A stretch of DNA of 64,000 bases from Haliotis asinina (taxonomy: Eukaryota; Mollusca; Gastropoda; Lepetellida; Haliotidae). Positions 44,201-52,605 of this stretch are shown piece after piece. The notes below the pieces were generated by a model. The model worked only from the letters and a program-made list of their open reading frames with translations, did no database searches and had not been told where the DNA came from. The position numbers were made by a program, and so were the translations under genes. The stretch spans positions 8,043,501 to 8,107,500 of the forward strand of contig NC_090287.1 in the NCBI RefSeq assembly GCF_037392515.1, in the 5' to 3' direction. How positions within the stretch are numbered: position 1 is the stretch's first letter; each line of letters begins with the position of its first letter.

Positions 44201-46819
44201 GAGGCAGTCTCACATTTCATGAACAGATTTTTAAAGCATTATTGTATTTCCAGGTCAAACTGCTCACAGAAACTGTACTTTGTGCAAAGAAATAATGCCA
44301 TTTGTTCAATGTGACATTGGTCTCAAATCTCAATGGTATTCCTCTCACTCAAGCTAGTGAATACTAGTTCAGCTAGCTGAACTAGTGAATACAAACCTGT
44401 GAGGTCCAGTAGCGCATAATGGCTGGATGCAAGATGTGATTAAACATGTGTATAAAGAAAGAGGAGACTGCAAGAATCATTTTAATGATCCCTAGGTACC
44501 TGAGTTCAATAAAAAAATTTCATGCAAACATGAAAAACATTTTTTTATGTTTCAGTGATTTCCTCTCAGGAAAAATGGACTATATGATACCTTAGAAAGC
44601 TGGACTGGTCCCTTGTCCTTGGAGTGTTTTTTCTTCTTCTTCTTATGTTTGAGGATTTCATCACCATGTATCATCCAGGTCAAAGGTCAAACAGTAGATG
44701 CCAGGTCAAGGTCACATACCAACAAAGGGAGGCAATCGTTAGTTATGCAATACTTACGTATGTAAAGGTGAATGTGTAAGATACATATGTTATTAGTGTG
44801 ATGCAGGCATTACTTCAATGACACCACATCATAGAAAGTTGAATGGCATACACAAACATACAGCTTGTTCCATCCACATGTAATGAATTTATCATTACTC
44901 AAAATATATCCTGCTTACCTTAATTACAGAATTATCATTACACATTTCAACTGCAAAGACTTATTGTCAGAGAAAAATATTTGTGTGACATCAGATCTGC
45001 GTTACCACAAACATGAATTCAAACAGGGTCACAAAATATGACATGACAACCACATGAAACAATATGAAGCACAATGCTGTCACGATATTCCAGTAATCTG
45101 ATGATGACCTGCAGATTGATGTCTGGACCAGGCTAGGCAGGGGTTGATAGCAAGAGTAAAGAGCATACGAGTTACCCCACCGCTGTGCAAGAGCAAAGAA
45201 CCCTTCTCAACCAGTACAGTGGTGCATAATAATCAAAGTGTCAAGTATTAATACCACATTAAACAGATTTCACAGTAATCAAGAATAACTGGCGCATATT
45301 GAGTCTAGGAATTTCCAAAGTATCTATCTCTACATGGATTAAAACAATTTGTGTTGCTTAACACTGCACATCAGCCAGTCTAAACCATGAAGTGGCCTGC
45401 AAACTATTTCAGAGACAAACACAAAAAGATAGTTATGCCATCCTGTTCATATACAATGCCATACAATCATCCAAGCCTTATCTACCGGTGGCCTCCACAA
45501 CCTGTCCTAACTCAATCCCACATGACAACACTCATCAGTTCTTTCTTAATGAACTTTCTCAATACCTTGTGCTTATGCTTGTGGTGTTTCTTGCTCTTCT
45601 TGTGATGGTTATCATCTGTATAGAAAAATTACATTTATTTAACAATGTGTCTTGTCTCTAAAATTCTAGCTGTTATGAATCCATATTTCATATCAATGGC
45701 TTTCAACTGAGAAGAAACCTGATATTTTCACCTCAGTTTCAGAATGACCCAAAGAGTAGGTTATACTTTCATCTTTGTGCTAAGGTGATAAACACAAATG
45801 TACCTCTGGAGAAAAGGAACAAACCAGGATGGTGCAGACAAACCAATGACACACCCTTGAGGAAAAAGAGGATTCAAACTAAGATCAGTGGATCCTCCTG
45901 TCAGGCTGAGGGACATAGTTACTAAGAACACTGGATTTAAGGAAACATGTCTGAAGATGGACGAGTACCAGTGAAACACATATAACATCAATTGTTTAAG
46001 GATGAGGATGTTTATCCCATGTGTCACAGTGTTTGTTCAAGAGGTAATGTAGCTCACCTGATGATGCTGAATCTGAGGAGTCCCTGTGTCTTTTCTTCTT
46101 CCTGTACCTCTCCACATCTGAAATAACAATCAAACAATTAGCATAATTCAAATACGTTTAATAGGTTTAAATCAGTAAAGGAACTTAGTATAACAGCCGC
46201 CATCAATTTCAAACTGCATAAATATATCAGTGAAATAAATTCATTAATCATTCAAGTATTAAAATAAACATCAAAACCTATGTCATGAAACATGCAGTAT
46301 CATCAAACTTGCTACTAGAACTCTATGCATGATAGCAATGGTAAAGTGAAAGTGGTCCAGAACTGTCATTGTATATACTACTAAAGTTCAGCAGACCTTC
46401 AAGAGATGTATGTTGCAAGCCTACCTGACTCTGAAGAGGTGGAGTCAGTGTCGTCACTGCTGCTGTCACTAGACACGTGCCTGCGCTTGGTTGGCCTTGT
46501 ATCTGGGTACAAAAGAAATTCTCCCTGTAAATACTTGATACCTGAGAGATGCAAACATGAAAAAATAAAACTCATTGTTTGTGTGGTAAGTCAAAATTTG
46601 AAGAGATAAAAGTTGAAGGTAAGATGAACAAACATATGAAGGGCACTTTCGTCTCTTTACTGTTGTTACTTTTCTTCTCCTAACACATGCTCCAGACACT
46701 GGCCCCAATCACTGGGCACCTCACCTTACACATAAGATGCAATTTGAGCTCCCTGCACTGCACTTACCACTCTCCTTGTCTCTGCTTTTCCTTCTACTTG
46801 AATGTGATGAAGACTCCAT
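34539..46819 (-). CDS. Small lysine/serine-rich protein, probably nuclear, unknown family (7 coding exons)
   Basis: Exons in transcript order: 46819-46768, 46502-46425, 46117-46058, 45615-45566, 44641-44591, 40286-40203, 34589-34539. All have GT-AG sites and compatible phases, total 426 nt, 141 residues plus stop. The ATG is the start because an in-frame TGA lies 30 bases upstream. The protein begins MESSSHSSRRKSRDKE, continues with Ser/Asp-rich segments between basic patches, then a His/Lys run (DNHHKKSKKHHKHKHK), then a denser C-terminus containing GPVQLSKYMKEKGARS, KKIKMKVKKTK and finally RAQLLQFLNDAL. The composition suggests a nuclear or RNA-associated protein with phosphorylatable serines; this is inference. 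I do not recognise the family, though the C-terminal 50 residues look conserved rather than low complexity. The start of exon 5 is the least certain boundary. A full-length LINE lies in its last intron. Confidence 0.8.
35189..35228 (+). repeat. LINE target-site copy and (GAA)n tail
   Basis: atacattg (35189-35196) followed by about ten GAA units on the plus strand (35198-35228), which is the (CTT)n 3' tail of the LINE on the minus strand. The same octamer sits at the other end of the element. Confidence 0.8.
35348..38785 (-). CDS. LINE ORF2 protein: AP-like endonuclease and reverse transcriptase
   Basis: About 1145 residues, open in frame from just after the ORF1 stop at 38804. The endonuclease covers roughly residues 10-285: SVLSLNVCG, ILCLTESK, GCVYMPPEN, CITGDFNART and LSDVHCALS supply the catalytic Asn, Glu, Tyr, Asp and His. 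The reverse transcriptase includes VFIDFRKAFDTVWRYG, GVRQGENLSPFLFALYLNDL (near 705) and LLYADDTVILAES (near 760). Towards the C-terminus (about 1080) is a CTLC...HFLLIC cysteine-histidine knuckle. The listed first codon at 38785-38783 is GTG. The first in-frame ATG is the Met of GCVYMPPEN, after the first two catalytic motifs, so no AUG start gives a whole endonuclease. Read-through from ORF1 or non-AUG initiation is implied. Confidence 0.93.
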   Translation of the reverse strand: MPKQVSSNYLSVLSLNVCGIKSKLINPDFITTINDHDILCLTESKLCDIDVIDIPGNCVYSNTRPQPLSNRGSGGIILAVKRHLRDYISVIPRTNGISLWCKISKTYLKLPSDLIIGCVYMPPENSKYADKEHFTQLEFDIVSMSTLTNYVCITGDFNARTKDLPDYTVIDDFFRDNDQIDESLLYSKVEILSADNINIERHSMDKIVNSYGYKLLDVCKNNGVYIVNGRVGRDKDIGKHTCKNASVVDYCVATAEIFPHIEDFEICDFDGILSDVHCALSIKLRCEVKVCNPTQVSEKGTTRIKMNPWESCKCDVYVNQLDSNVLHEIDKLIDSIDSSNVSDCINGIMNVMSQALVDAAKNTFGCKSIQKGRKSNQKPWFDKTCKLARKNYHKRKRLYGLHKGNVERKLFVSASKFYRKTIRKSYKLFKNKCTQRLRETKSSDPKTFWGILKSFGKSADQPCQIKIDTLFNHFKNLNTDVHNDNIEMSDAFSVEIAVLDSRITEAEITACIKDLRNNKACGLDNVRNEYIKASADVMLPAYVKLFNLVLDHGVFPQAWSDGYIKPIYKSKGSQADPNNYRGISIVSCLGKLFTAILSKRLQMFSDNANLISESQAGFRKSYSTIDNIYILKALIEIYQNMRKKLFCVFIDFRKAFDTVWRYGLWLKLIRNNIDGKCFRVIRNMYQNIKSCIVFDGIESPFFSCDIGVRQGENLSPFLFALYLNDLESFFAEHNFTGLKSTRSMFEDHIGSYIKLFLLLYADDTVILAESSDDLQHALNIFSEYCKTWKLNVNISKTKAVIFSKGSCKKCHLFKLDDENIEVVKEYIYLGILFNNNGRFCKGIKRLHAQASRAMYAVLRKIRMLDMPLDCQLKMFDQIVQPIFLYASEVWGYENTQLIERLHLKFCKYILKVKMTTPDYMVYGELGRYPLDISIKIRMLSHWCKMLVLPHKLSSKIYSLMYNLKSACPNYTFNLLSAIENILRDTGFYHVWMSQSIVSPNVLKTKFKRVLIDQFYQSWNATANASSRGKYYILYKEVPNLNPNLLELPPNLRIWYTRFRTANHRLPIETGRWTSIAVSDRKCTLCNDAVGDEYHFLLICSGLATLRNKYLPRYFCNKFISIMKSHNKPLTLKLAKYIKEGLCLYK
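38804..39892 (-). CDS. LINE ORF1 protein (coiled coil plus RRM-like nucleic-acid chaperone)
   Basis: 362 residues starting at the ATG at 39892. A basic N-terminus (KKRKRNRSKKNQ) could be a nuclear signal. A Pro-rich linker sits near residues 70-95, followed by a long heptad-rich coiled coil (about 98-200) likely to trimerise. An RRM-like domain begins RDNLVFNGIAEKPEED (near 205) and includes FDRVHRIG, and a C-terminal domain runs through YINEQFPKEIQDKRKQ and KLTVDRLYINDRLYEPG. This matches the L1-ORF1-type architecture, which binds element RNA and acts as a chaperone. It ends NTEMETA followed by TAG. The next 6 codons and ORF2 are in the same frame. Confidence 0.9.
   Translation of the reverse strand: MNVNKKRKRNRSKKNQESPPQDEKCVKMQHTKRVLDIEEIRRMAMLQGSQSTPNNVMYGQYQTSPVFTYGPPPGPPGPAAVPVPSPPSYSKPPWVDELFTKLANMESKLTKLDSMETTLNKLSLRTEHMETELKELRETVRIVEECTKFHDHQYTEIEMKVSKNCQQISDISALISKTSNDKLLTEISALRDKVADVQARSMRDNLVFNGIAEKPEEDTSKALDEFIKTELKLERNIEFDRVHRIGGPGARKPRPIVAKFSQYKDRDVIRQAGFAHLKGSNFYINEQFPKEIQDKRKQLYPVRRAAYRAGDKVKLTVDRLYINDRLYEPGKPVHGSRCNVLTRPHTLEDCMQARSNTEMETA
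40018..40025 (+). repeat. LINE target-site copy at the element 5' end
   Basis: atacattg, identical to 35189-35196; a further cag lies one mismatch away on both sides, so the duplication may be 8 to 12 bases. Confidence 0.65.
40300..40930. repeat. Minisatellite (unit about 47 bp) split by an insertion
   Basis: Units with the landmarks gttttacagatactggaaca, agggaggtaatcag and tgacaac repeat irregularly at 40300-40475 and again at 40822-40930. The intervening 345 bases do not contain the unit. It lies in the intron after exon 40286-40203 read in reverse, that is, upstream of that exon in the lysine-rich transcript. Confidence 0.7.
40484..40815. mobile_element. Short inverted-repeat element inside the minisatellite
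   Basis: The left end gtgttcagaacc followed by actcgtgcta, and the right end (reverse complement) atgtttagaacc followed by acgaacacta, form imperfect terminal inverted repeats of about 30 bases. The flanks ctaagg and ttaagg may be a short target duplication. The size, about 330 bp, suits a non-autonomous DNA transposon. The superfamily is not determined. Confidence 0.5.
40931..42320. other. Intron stretch, nothing recognised
   Basis: Intron 5 of the lysine-rich gene. No exon, repeat family or terminal structure was recognised here. Confidence 0.5.
42325..42410 (+). repeat. Diverged third copy of the aaaatccttttgg repeat
   Basis: gcaatattttcacttc, cgacctcgctt and tccaaaatccttttggcc match the segment 42695-42785 (aatattgtcacttcgacc, cctcatcgcttcc, tgcaaaatccttttggtc) with gaps. 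Same orientation. Confidence 0.5.
42617..42773. repeat. Imperfect inverted repeat, hairpin-forming
   Basis: aggattttgcatga near 42619 pairs exactly with tcatgcaaaatcct near 42757. Inner parts (aaagcgagg...gtcgatataatatt against aatattgtcacttcgacc...cgcttccg) also pair with mismatches, giving arms of about 70 bases around a short loop. MITE-like, but no clear target duplication was seen. Confidence 0.6.
43034..43110 (-). repeat. tRNA-like (Pol III) sequence in block B, copy 1
   Basis: On the minus strand, tggtatagtggtcagac resembles an A box with D arm, and cccaggtttgatccctg resembles a B box with T arm. The 5' and 3' ends do not pair as an acceptor stem, so it is a tRNA pseudogene or SINE head and not a working tRNA. 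Confidence 0.6.
43265..43288. repeat. Perfect 24-bp palindrome, copy 1
   Basis: Two perfect half-sites, actagttcagct and agctgaactagt, abut without spacer. The same palindrome is at 44363-44386 in the duplicate. Confidence 0.9.
44132..44210 (-). repeat. tRNA-like (Pol III) sequence in block B, copy 2
   Basis: Differs from copy 1 by about one base (cacgatcaggg against cacaatcaggg). The acceptor stem is also unpaired here. Confidence 0.6.
44363..44386. repeat. Perfect 24-bp palindrome, copy 2
   Basis: Identical to 43265-43288 and at the duplication offset of 1098 bases. Confidence 0.9.
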
Positions 46820-48100
46820 ATTCTTTGCCAAATGCAGCTTATGTTGTCATAATATACTGGACTATCTGAAGAACTGATGAAATTGTTTGTATTACCAATG
46901 TCTTCTGCATATATTTTTGAACAAATATCAGTTGTTGTGGGGTTTTTTCTTCATTAATAACATGATTATAAATATCAGTAAATATCCTGTTGTTAGTGTC
47001 TTAAGGCAGTTATGTAATGAGACATTTATACACACAGTGGAGCCTCAACCTAACAATCTAGTGGATCACAGACATACCTAACATTAGCTACATCATGGTT
47101 GTCAGCAATTATGTCTAGTCCTCACAACCCACAGGATATTTGGGCAATTATCTATTCTCACAGTATGGACTGAGATCTCATAATAGAGGAAATATGGTAT
47201 GATGTTAATTTGCTTATGGTCTGTCATGGCTCAACCCCCTACAAGCAATGGAACAAATTGGTAAATTTCTTTCACTATAACGAAACATCTCACGGTGCAT
47301 CTTGAAATGCTTCTGACAATAGCGGGCTACGCATGTCTCTCGGCTGTTTTGATTTTCACAAAGCGCTCGGTGTTTTTTTCAAAGGAACACATATTTTGAC
47401 ATTCATAAAAGTGTACTGATAGCCTCAACTGGTCACTGCGTCTGTAAGATCCTGAAATAGTGTTGCAACATTGTAAAAAGCTACTTCTAGATATTGTAAC
47501 TACCAACATTTCGGTGTATAAATACCCTTGTATACCAGTGTGTTTGGTCCTACGCACCGTGTCATTACCAGATGCAGTGTCTCGTCAGGGGGACATAACC
47601 GACGTTCAGAGTTACTCGCCCCTTGTGAATGAGCTGCTGTGCTAGCAGTACCGTAATTCCTCTAGTAAATACCTAGTAACCTGTACACGCAATCCTATAC
47701 GTTCTGTTCAAATGACAGAAGCCGCGTCACTGAAACAAGCTTGGGCGATTATATGATGAATTCCACGTGGTCGTTTGATTTGTTTTATTGTTTAGGACTC
47801 TATCATTTTGCTAAACATCAACCGTCAAACATCAGTTAATCTAACCTTTTCATATATCAGTTCCGTCAACCTATTTTAAATGATCACGACCATCCCTAAA
47901 TAACGTTCAAGTTACTCTTCAATTTTAAGTTTGAATAAATTTTACTATGTGTATGATGTACTGTATATAGAGTTGTACATCTAGGGAACTGCTAGCTGTG
48001 TGCGAAATAGCCACTAGTCCACTACTCCGTGGCTAGTAAGAGATATCCTTAAAACCAATAAAGACAACGCCAGACATAAAGCTTTGGTGGTTTCAGTTAC
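46820..48100. other. Region upstream of the lysine-rich gene
   Basis: Presumed to hold the promoter and any 5' UTR exon of the minus-strand gene. The stretch 47300-47760 is less AT-rich and has several CG dinucleotides, so it is the likeliest promoter area. No TATA box or exon could be fixed. Confidence 0.35.
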
Positions 48101-48520
48101 GTATACTGCATAGACTGGTGTCAGCTAATTCTTGTTTGGCCAAGATTAAGATGGCAGCTAGCAACAAATGCTCCTTTTATGGGGAGTGTGCTGAAACTCT
48201 TGTTCATTTATTTGGAGAATATTTGTCCAAATTTTCTGGAGGTCACTCTCAGACGTGTTTCCTGAGCGATGTTCTCATGTATATAAATCAACCTTTACTT
48301 CAGAGCTTGTTATTTTTGGTTACAAAGATAGCTTTGTCTCTGATGAGGCGTTTGACCTCATGCAGGTCCCATGTTTATAAGTGCAAACTCGCTTCTTCCA
48401 CTCCAAATATTATTTGTGTTAAGAAACTGTTGAGTGATTGATACAAAATTAAGAAAACAAGATATTTCTCTAAAAGTGAAAACATTAAATTCTGTCAAAA
48501 CCTGATGTTGTATCATGCTT
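48100..48520 (+). mobile_element. LINE 3' remnant (C-terminus of a reverse-transcriptase ORF)
   Basis: The plus strand reads AKIKMAASNKCSFYGECAET, then LVHLFGEYL, the Cys/His region that closes ORF2 in L1-like elements. The stretch then shifts frame to FGYKDSFVSDEAFDLM near 48317 and again to YKCKLASSTPNIICVKKLLS near 48375. At least two frameshifts; only the last few hundred bases remain, which is usual for 5'-truncated LINE copies. Confidence 0.7.
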
Positions 48521-49139
48521 TTCTAGATCAGCAGTACACACACAGCCTTTGGTATCACACCATATTAAACTTCTCACCCAAATCTGTATAACAGTACATA
48601 ACATCAAAGTGTCATCTCATCCACCATGTACTGATCATTTTTATTTATATACTGTATACTTCATGTTATTTGCAACCTATTATGTCAGTGTGAATGTGTA
48701 ATTGAATGCAATGTGCTTGTCTGAAGTCTTTCAAACAAAAAAAAGCAAAACAACAACTACAGCAACAACAAACAAACATAAGCCTGTTGCTTCAATCTCT
48801 TTTTGCTTCAGTGGGTTTTCTGCTACCCTGGGCTGTGACCCCAGTTTGTCATCCAGTCGAGCCAGTAAATCTCCACAGTCACTGGCTAGTGAGTTTTCAT
48901 GGGGTCATTTTGTAAATACATCGCTTGTTAAGTTATAATACACTTTAACGCCATGCAAGATTATGGCCCGAAAAGATGTTCATCATATTAACAGTTTAAG
49001 ATGTACCCCGTGTCCACGTTCAAATTTCAGACTGAAAAAAATAGAGTAGGATTTAAGAAATACAGTTCGTTCTAACACCATGTATAGTGTAATAAAGCAC
49101 ACTTTCGCCGTGAACTATTACAGTTAAAGCACGAGGGCG

Positions 49140-49280
49140 CTTGCGTCCTATTCTACCCCGGGACCTTCACGGGTCTATTAACACTGATATTTTGTACAGC
49201 ATGCTGTGTGAAACGGTTTTTTAAAACAATTTTTCATACTCTGCTCAACCTTGCTGAAGGCCTATTCTACCACAGTGGTA
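49140..49280 (-). repeat. 5'-end fragments of the GAGT-tailed retroposon
   Basis: ctattctaccccgggacctt...cacgggt (49151-49176) and ttgctgaaggcctattctac (about 49251-49270) match the terminal segment of the complete copy at 61310-61583. The body is missing. Confidence 0.65.
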
Positions 49281-49694
49281 TCACGCCTCTTTTGCAGACG
49301 AATAAAGGAATCTGATTCATAGGTAACAGAAAACGAAGTGTTCATGCAATAAGTGGGGCAGTATCACACACGATTTCGATATAATGAGTGGTTGTTTGAC
49401 AAAGTAGGGTTGTTCCTTTCCTCAGATGACATTGCCAGACTACACCTGTACTGTTGTCTCCAGCGGAAATACCCAAAAAATGTTCTCGGGCGGAAAGCGT
49501 ACGTCAGAGAATCGGCACTCGGTTGTGAGTAGCTTCACGCGGAATGGCAGGCAGCAATCAACAGTGCGTCAATAGGAATTGGAAGCCTAACATGATGGAC
49601 ACACCGTATATCAATCACCAGGCTAAAATAAATTTTAAACACATGTATTGACTCAACAACTTTCATTAGTTCCCGCATCTTTCGTCGGTAGTGA

Positions 49695-50023
49695 CCGCTT
49701 CCGTGGCGTAGTGGTTAGAGTGTCCGACCGGAGAGCTGGAGGTCGCAGGTTCGATCGACGGGCGCTCATACCAAACGACGTTAACATATGGTACTTGTTA
49801 ATCCCTGGCGCTCGGCACTAAGGGGTAAAACAGCGACTGGTCGGCTCGGAGTCCGCATAGTGTGTCTGAGTAGGGTATTCATTGTCAAATGCGGTATGTT
49901 ATCTCATGAGCTAGCACTATAAAACCAGCTGAGGACTGGGCTAGTACAAGCAGCCACGCACGCACGCCGTCATATGAGCGAAATATTCTTAAGTGCGACG
50001 TAGAACCCCATATCACCACGTCG
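49695..50023 (+). repeat. tRNA-derived SINE, second family, full length
   Basis: The 5' head ccgtggcgtagtggttagag (A box) and gcaggttcgatcg (B box) is tRNA-like. A middle section of about 180 bases reads ggcgctcggcactaaggggt and onward. The 3' end reads gcgaaatattcttaagtgcg then acgtagaaccccat, resembling the tails of the other families here. It is flanked by a perfect 11-base duplication gtcggtagtga (49684-49694 and 50024-50034), which marks the ends precisely and points to LINE-type insertion. Confidence 0.9.
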
Positions 50024-50230
50024 GTCGGTAGTGATGGTAGGCAATTGTCTTCTGTGTATCCATCCCGGTGGTTTATGGATTAATACATATCAGGATGAGT
50101 GAACTGGTGTCACCCATTAGATTTCCTGTACATGAATGTAATTACGGTAAGCAGTGGAATGATGTCGTGCAATTGGCTTTACGTAGGTCTCATGTTAGCC
50201 CCAAATCGCCTTTAATCCTTCTTAATAATA

Positions 50231-50408
50231 CAGTGGAAGCTGTCTAAACCGACACTCATTGCGACTGGATAAATAATCCGGTTTAGACAAATGTGCCAGA
50301 ATGTAGAGCTGATGGTAAAGATACAAGCCATGGATGGGGGCTGAGAATATATGCCAGTGTTGACAACTTGCCAGATTGGACAGACGCTGGTTATGACAGC
50401 TTCCACTG
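50231..50408. mobile_element. TA-flanked MITE, pogo/Tigger-like ends, copy 1
   Basis: 178 bp between TA dinucleotides. The termini cagtggaagctgtc and gacagcttccactg are perfect inverted repeats. TA duplication and a cagtgga start fit pogo/Tigger-type (Tc1/mariner superfamily) elements. No coding capacity. Copy 2 at 55884-56059 is in the opposite orientation, about 75-80 percent alike. Confidence 0.85.
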
Positions 50409-50559
50409 TATTACAACATTAGCATCACACAAGACATACTAGTATATCTTGTTTCAGGATTTCTTTCAATTGCAAACCCCCTATGCACCAGATACTGAGT
50501 CTCTTCTAACCACATGAATGTTTGTATGAATCAGCAGTGATCTTTCTTTCTGACAGCCT

Positions 50560-51668
50560 AGTAGGGCACCCAGCAGTACATCTACCTTGTCACCCAGCCA
50601 GACAGCAGCAGGACACCTACCAAGACACCCAGTAGGACAACCCGCATGACACCTACACAGGCAACCGGAAGGACATCCAGGAAAACATCAAGTAGGACAT
50701 CAAGCAGGACATCCTGCAGGACAAACAGTAGGACATCCAGCAATTTAGCCAGCAAGACAAACCATCAGGACATCTAGCAGGATATCTAGCAGGACATCTA
50801 GCAAGACAGCCAACAGGACATCCAGCTCGTCAACCAGAATTACATCCAGTAGGACAACCAGCAGGACATTTTCCAGGACAACCAACAGGACATCCGATGG
50901 GGCAACCCAAAAAATATTTAGTTGAGCAACCAGCATGACATAAAGTAGGAAATGCAGCAGGACACTCAGCATTTGGTAGGACATCCAGTGAGGCAAACAG
51001 TTGGGCAACTCGACTGGACATCCAGCAGGACATTTATTGGAGAACCAGCAGGACATATATAAGGACAACCAAAAGGGCACGCAGCAGGGCATCCAGTAGG
51101 ACAGCGGAAGTACATACAGTTGGACAATCTGTAGGATATTCAGAAAGACAACCAGCAGGAAAGTTAGAGCATCCGGTAAGACAACCAGCAGGCCATCCAG
51201 GGCATTTATAAGGACACCCAGTAGGACAACCAGCAGGACATCCAGTAGGACATTTATAAGGACATCAAGTAAAACATTTAGTATGACCAGAATGACAACC
51301 AGAATGACATTCGGCAGAACGTCCAGAGGGACATCCAGAAGGGCATCCAGAAGGGCATCCAACAGGACATCCCATAGCACAATCAGCAGGACATCCAGTA
51401 AGACATTCTGAAGGCCATCCAGTAGGGCTTTTAGCATAACAACCATCGGGATATTTAGCAGGACAACCAGGAGGACATTCGGCAGGACGTCCAGAGGGAC
51501 ATCCAGAAGGGCATCCAACAGGACATTCCATAGCACAATCAGCAGGACATTGAGTAGGACATTCTGAAGGCCATCCACTAGGGCTTTTAGCAGAACAACC
51601 AGTGGGACATTTAGTAGGACAACCAGGAGGACATGCAGTAGGACAAACAGTAGGACAACCAGGACCTC
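50560..51668. repeat. 12-bp minisatellite, about 90 units
   Basis: The unit is close to aggacatccagc on the plus strand, repeated in 12-base steps for 1.1 kb with point differences. Because 12 is a multiple of three and the unit lacks stops on the minus strand, long minus-strand frames are open: one reads Leu/Val-rich (LLDV, 315 codons at 51692-50745), another reads CPAG or CPxG repeats (51531-51265 and 51033-50830). Neither has recognised splice or start context, so expression is unproven. A higher-order repeat of 156-168 bp lies at 51300-51620. Confidence 0.9.
51300..51620. repeat. Higher-order repeat inside the 12-bp array
   Basis: Two successive blocks share the same series of variant units: ttcggcag-acgtccagaggg, agcacaatcagcagg, cattctgaaggccatcca, agggcttttagca. 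The offset is 168 bases at the left landmark and 156 at the right, because one extra 12-base unit is present in the first block. Confidence 0.85.
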
Positions 51669-52455
51669 AAAACACATTGTCTTTTTCATCATAAGATTCA
51701 GGCTGAGGTTATGATATGTGAAATACCTGGATGTTTATAAGAAATATCCAATCTATCTACATTTTCACCAGAAATAACAAATCAAGTGACTCGGTCTACT
51801 GCTACAGTGATTTTGCCTGGATGGAAGGACATATGGGAGAGATTATATTCAGGAATATGGTCTTAACTGTTTGGAAGACTTTGACACACAGTAGATGTAA
51901 TATGGACTGACATTTGTCCACTGGTAGATTTTTTGGATACAAGCAGGTAGAGGAGGAAGAAGATGAGAGGGTCTGTAATGTGACTTGGGATCGTCCCTGA
52001 GGAGGATGTGCAAGAGAAAGAATTGTAAAAGGAAGGTATGGAAAGAGAGGCTGTTACAGTGTGGTATATGGGATGTATAAGCTGAAGGAGGGTGTAAAGA
52101 AGGGTGGGTGTCACCAAAAGAATGATGCAAAATTAGTATATACATAGAATTATCTCCCTTGCTCATCATATCAACTTCTGAATGCCATCTTAAGGAGCTA
52201 TTTCAGTGCATGTAGCTGTGAAAATAAAACATGGAGAAACATTAATGCAACAATCACTGTGGTTTATTCCTTAATTATCAATAACATCATTCCTGTCAAA
52301 ACTCACGAACCAGTCAAGTAATACCTGTGATGTTACTTCCAGGGAAGAAAAACCAATGCAACCAGTGAAATAACACTTCTTCTCATAACTACAGTCGTAG
52401 TGCTTTGTACAGTCTTGTGTTTTTGTTTGTCTAAGCAAAATTCTAGCTGTCATAG

Positions 52456-52605
52456 AAGTCTGTAAATAATCAAGTCTGGGCCACACAATCCAGTGATCAG
52501 CATCATAAGAATAGATCTATGCAACTGGAACATAATGACCAGTTCTGGAAATCTCACCACCTTGTTACAAGCGTTGGTTGCTGAAGGCCAATTTTAACAC
52601 ATAGG
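52456..52605 (-). repeat. GAGT-tailed retroposon, fragment
   Basis: gtctgtaaataatcaagtct, acaatccagtgatcagcat and gttggttgctgaaggccaat match the complete copy in the same orientation. The tail is missing. Confidence 0.75.

Larger units (their letters stand above)
43361..44454 (+). repeat. Duplicated segment, copy 2 (blocks A, C and B)
   Basis: Block A' (43361 to about 43648), a unique block C (about 43649-44130) and block B' (44131-44454). A' and B' are about 98-99 percent identical to copy 1. Block C includes tgtgacgtcactgcag and is either original sequence lost from copy 1 or a later insertion. Copy 2 carries the second tRNA-like unit (44132-44210). Confidence 0.9.

Noticed and set aside
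50745-51692. A 315-codon Leu/Val-rich frame that looks like a multi-pass membrane protein
   Set aside because: It is a direct translation of the 12-bp minisatellite; the hydrophobic pattern repeats every four residues and there is no splice, start or family support.
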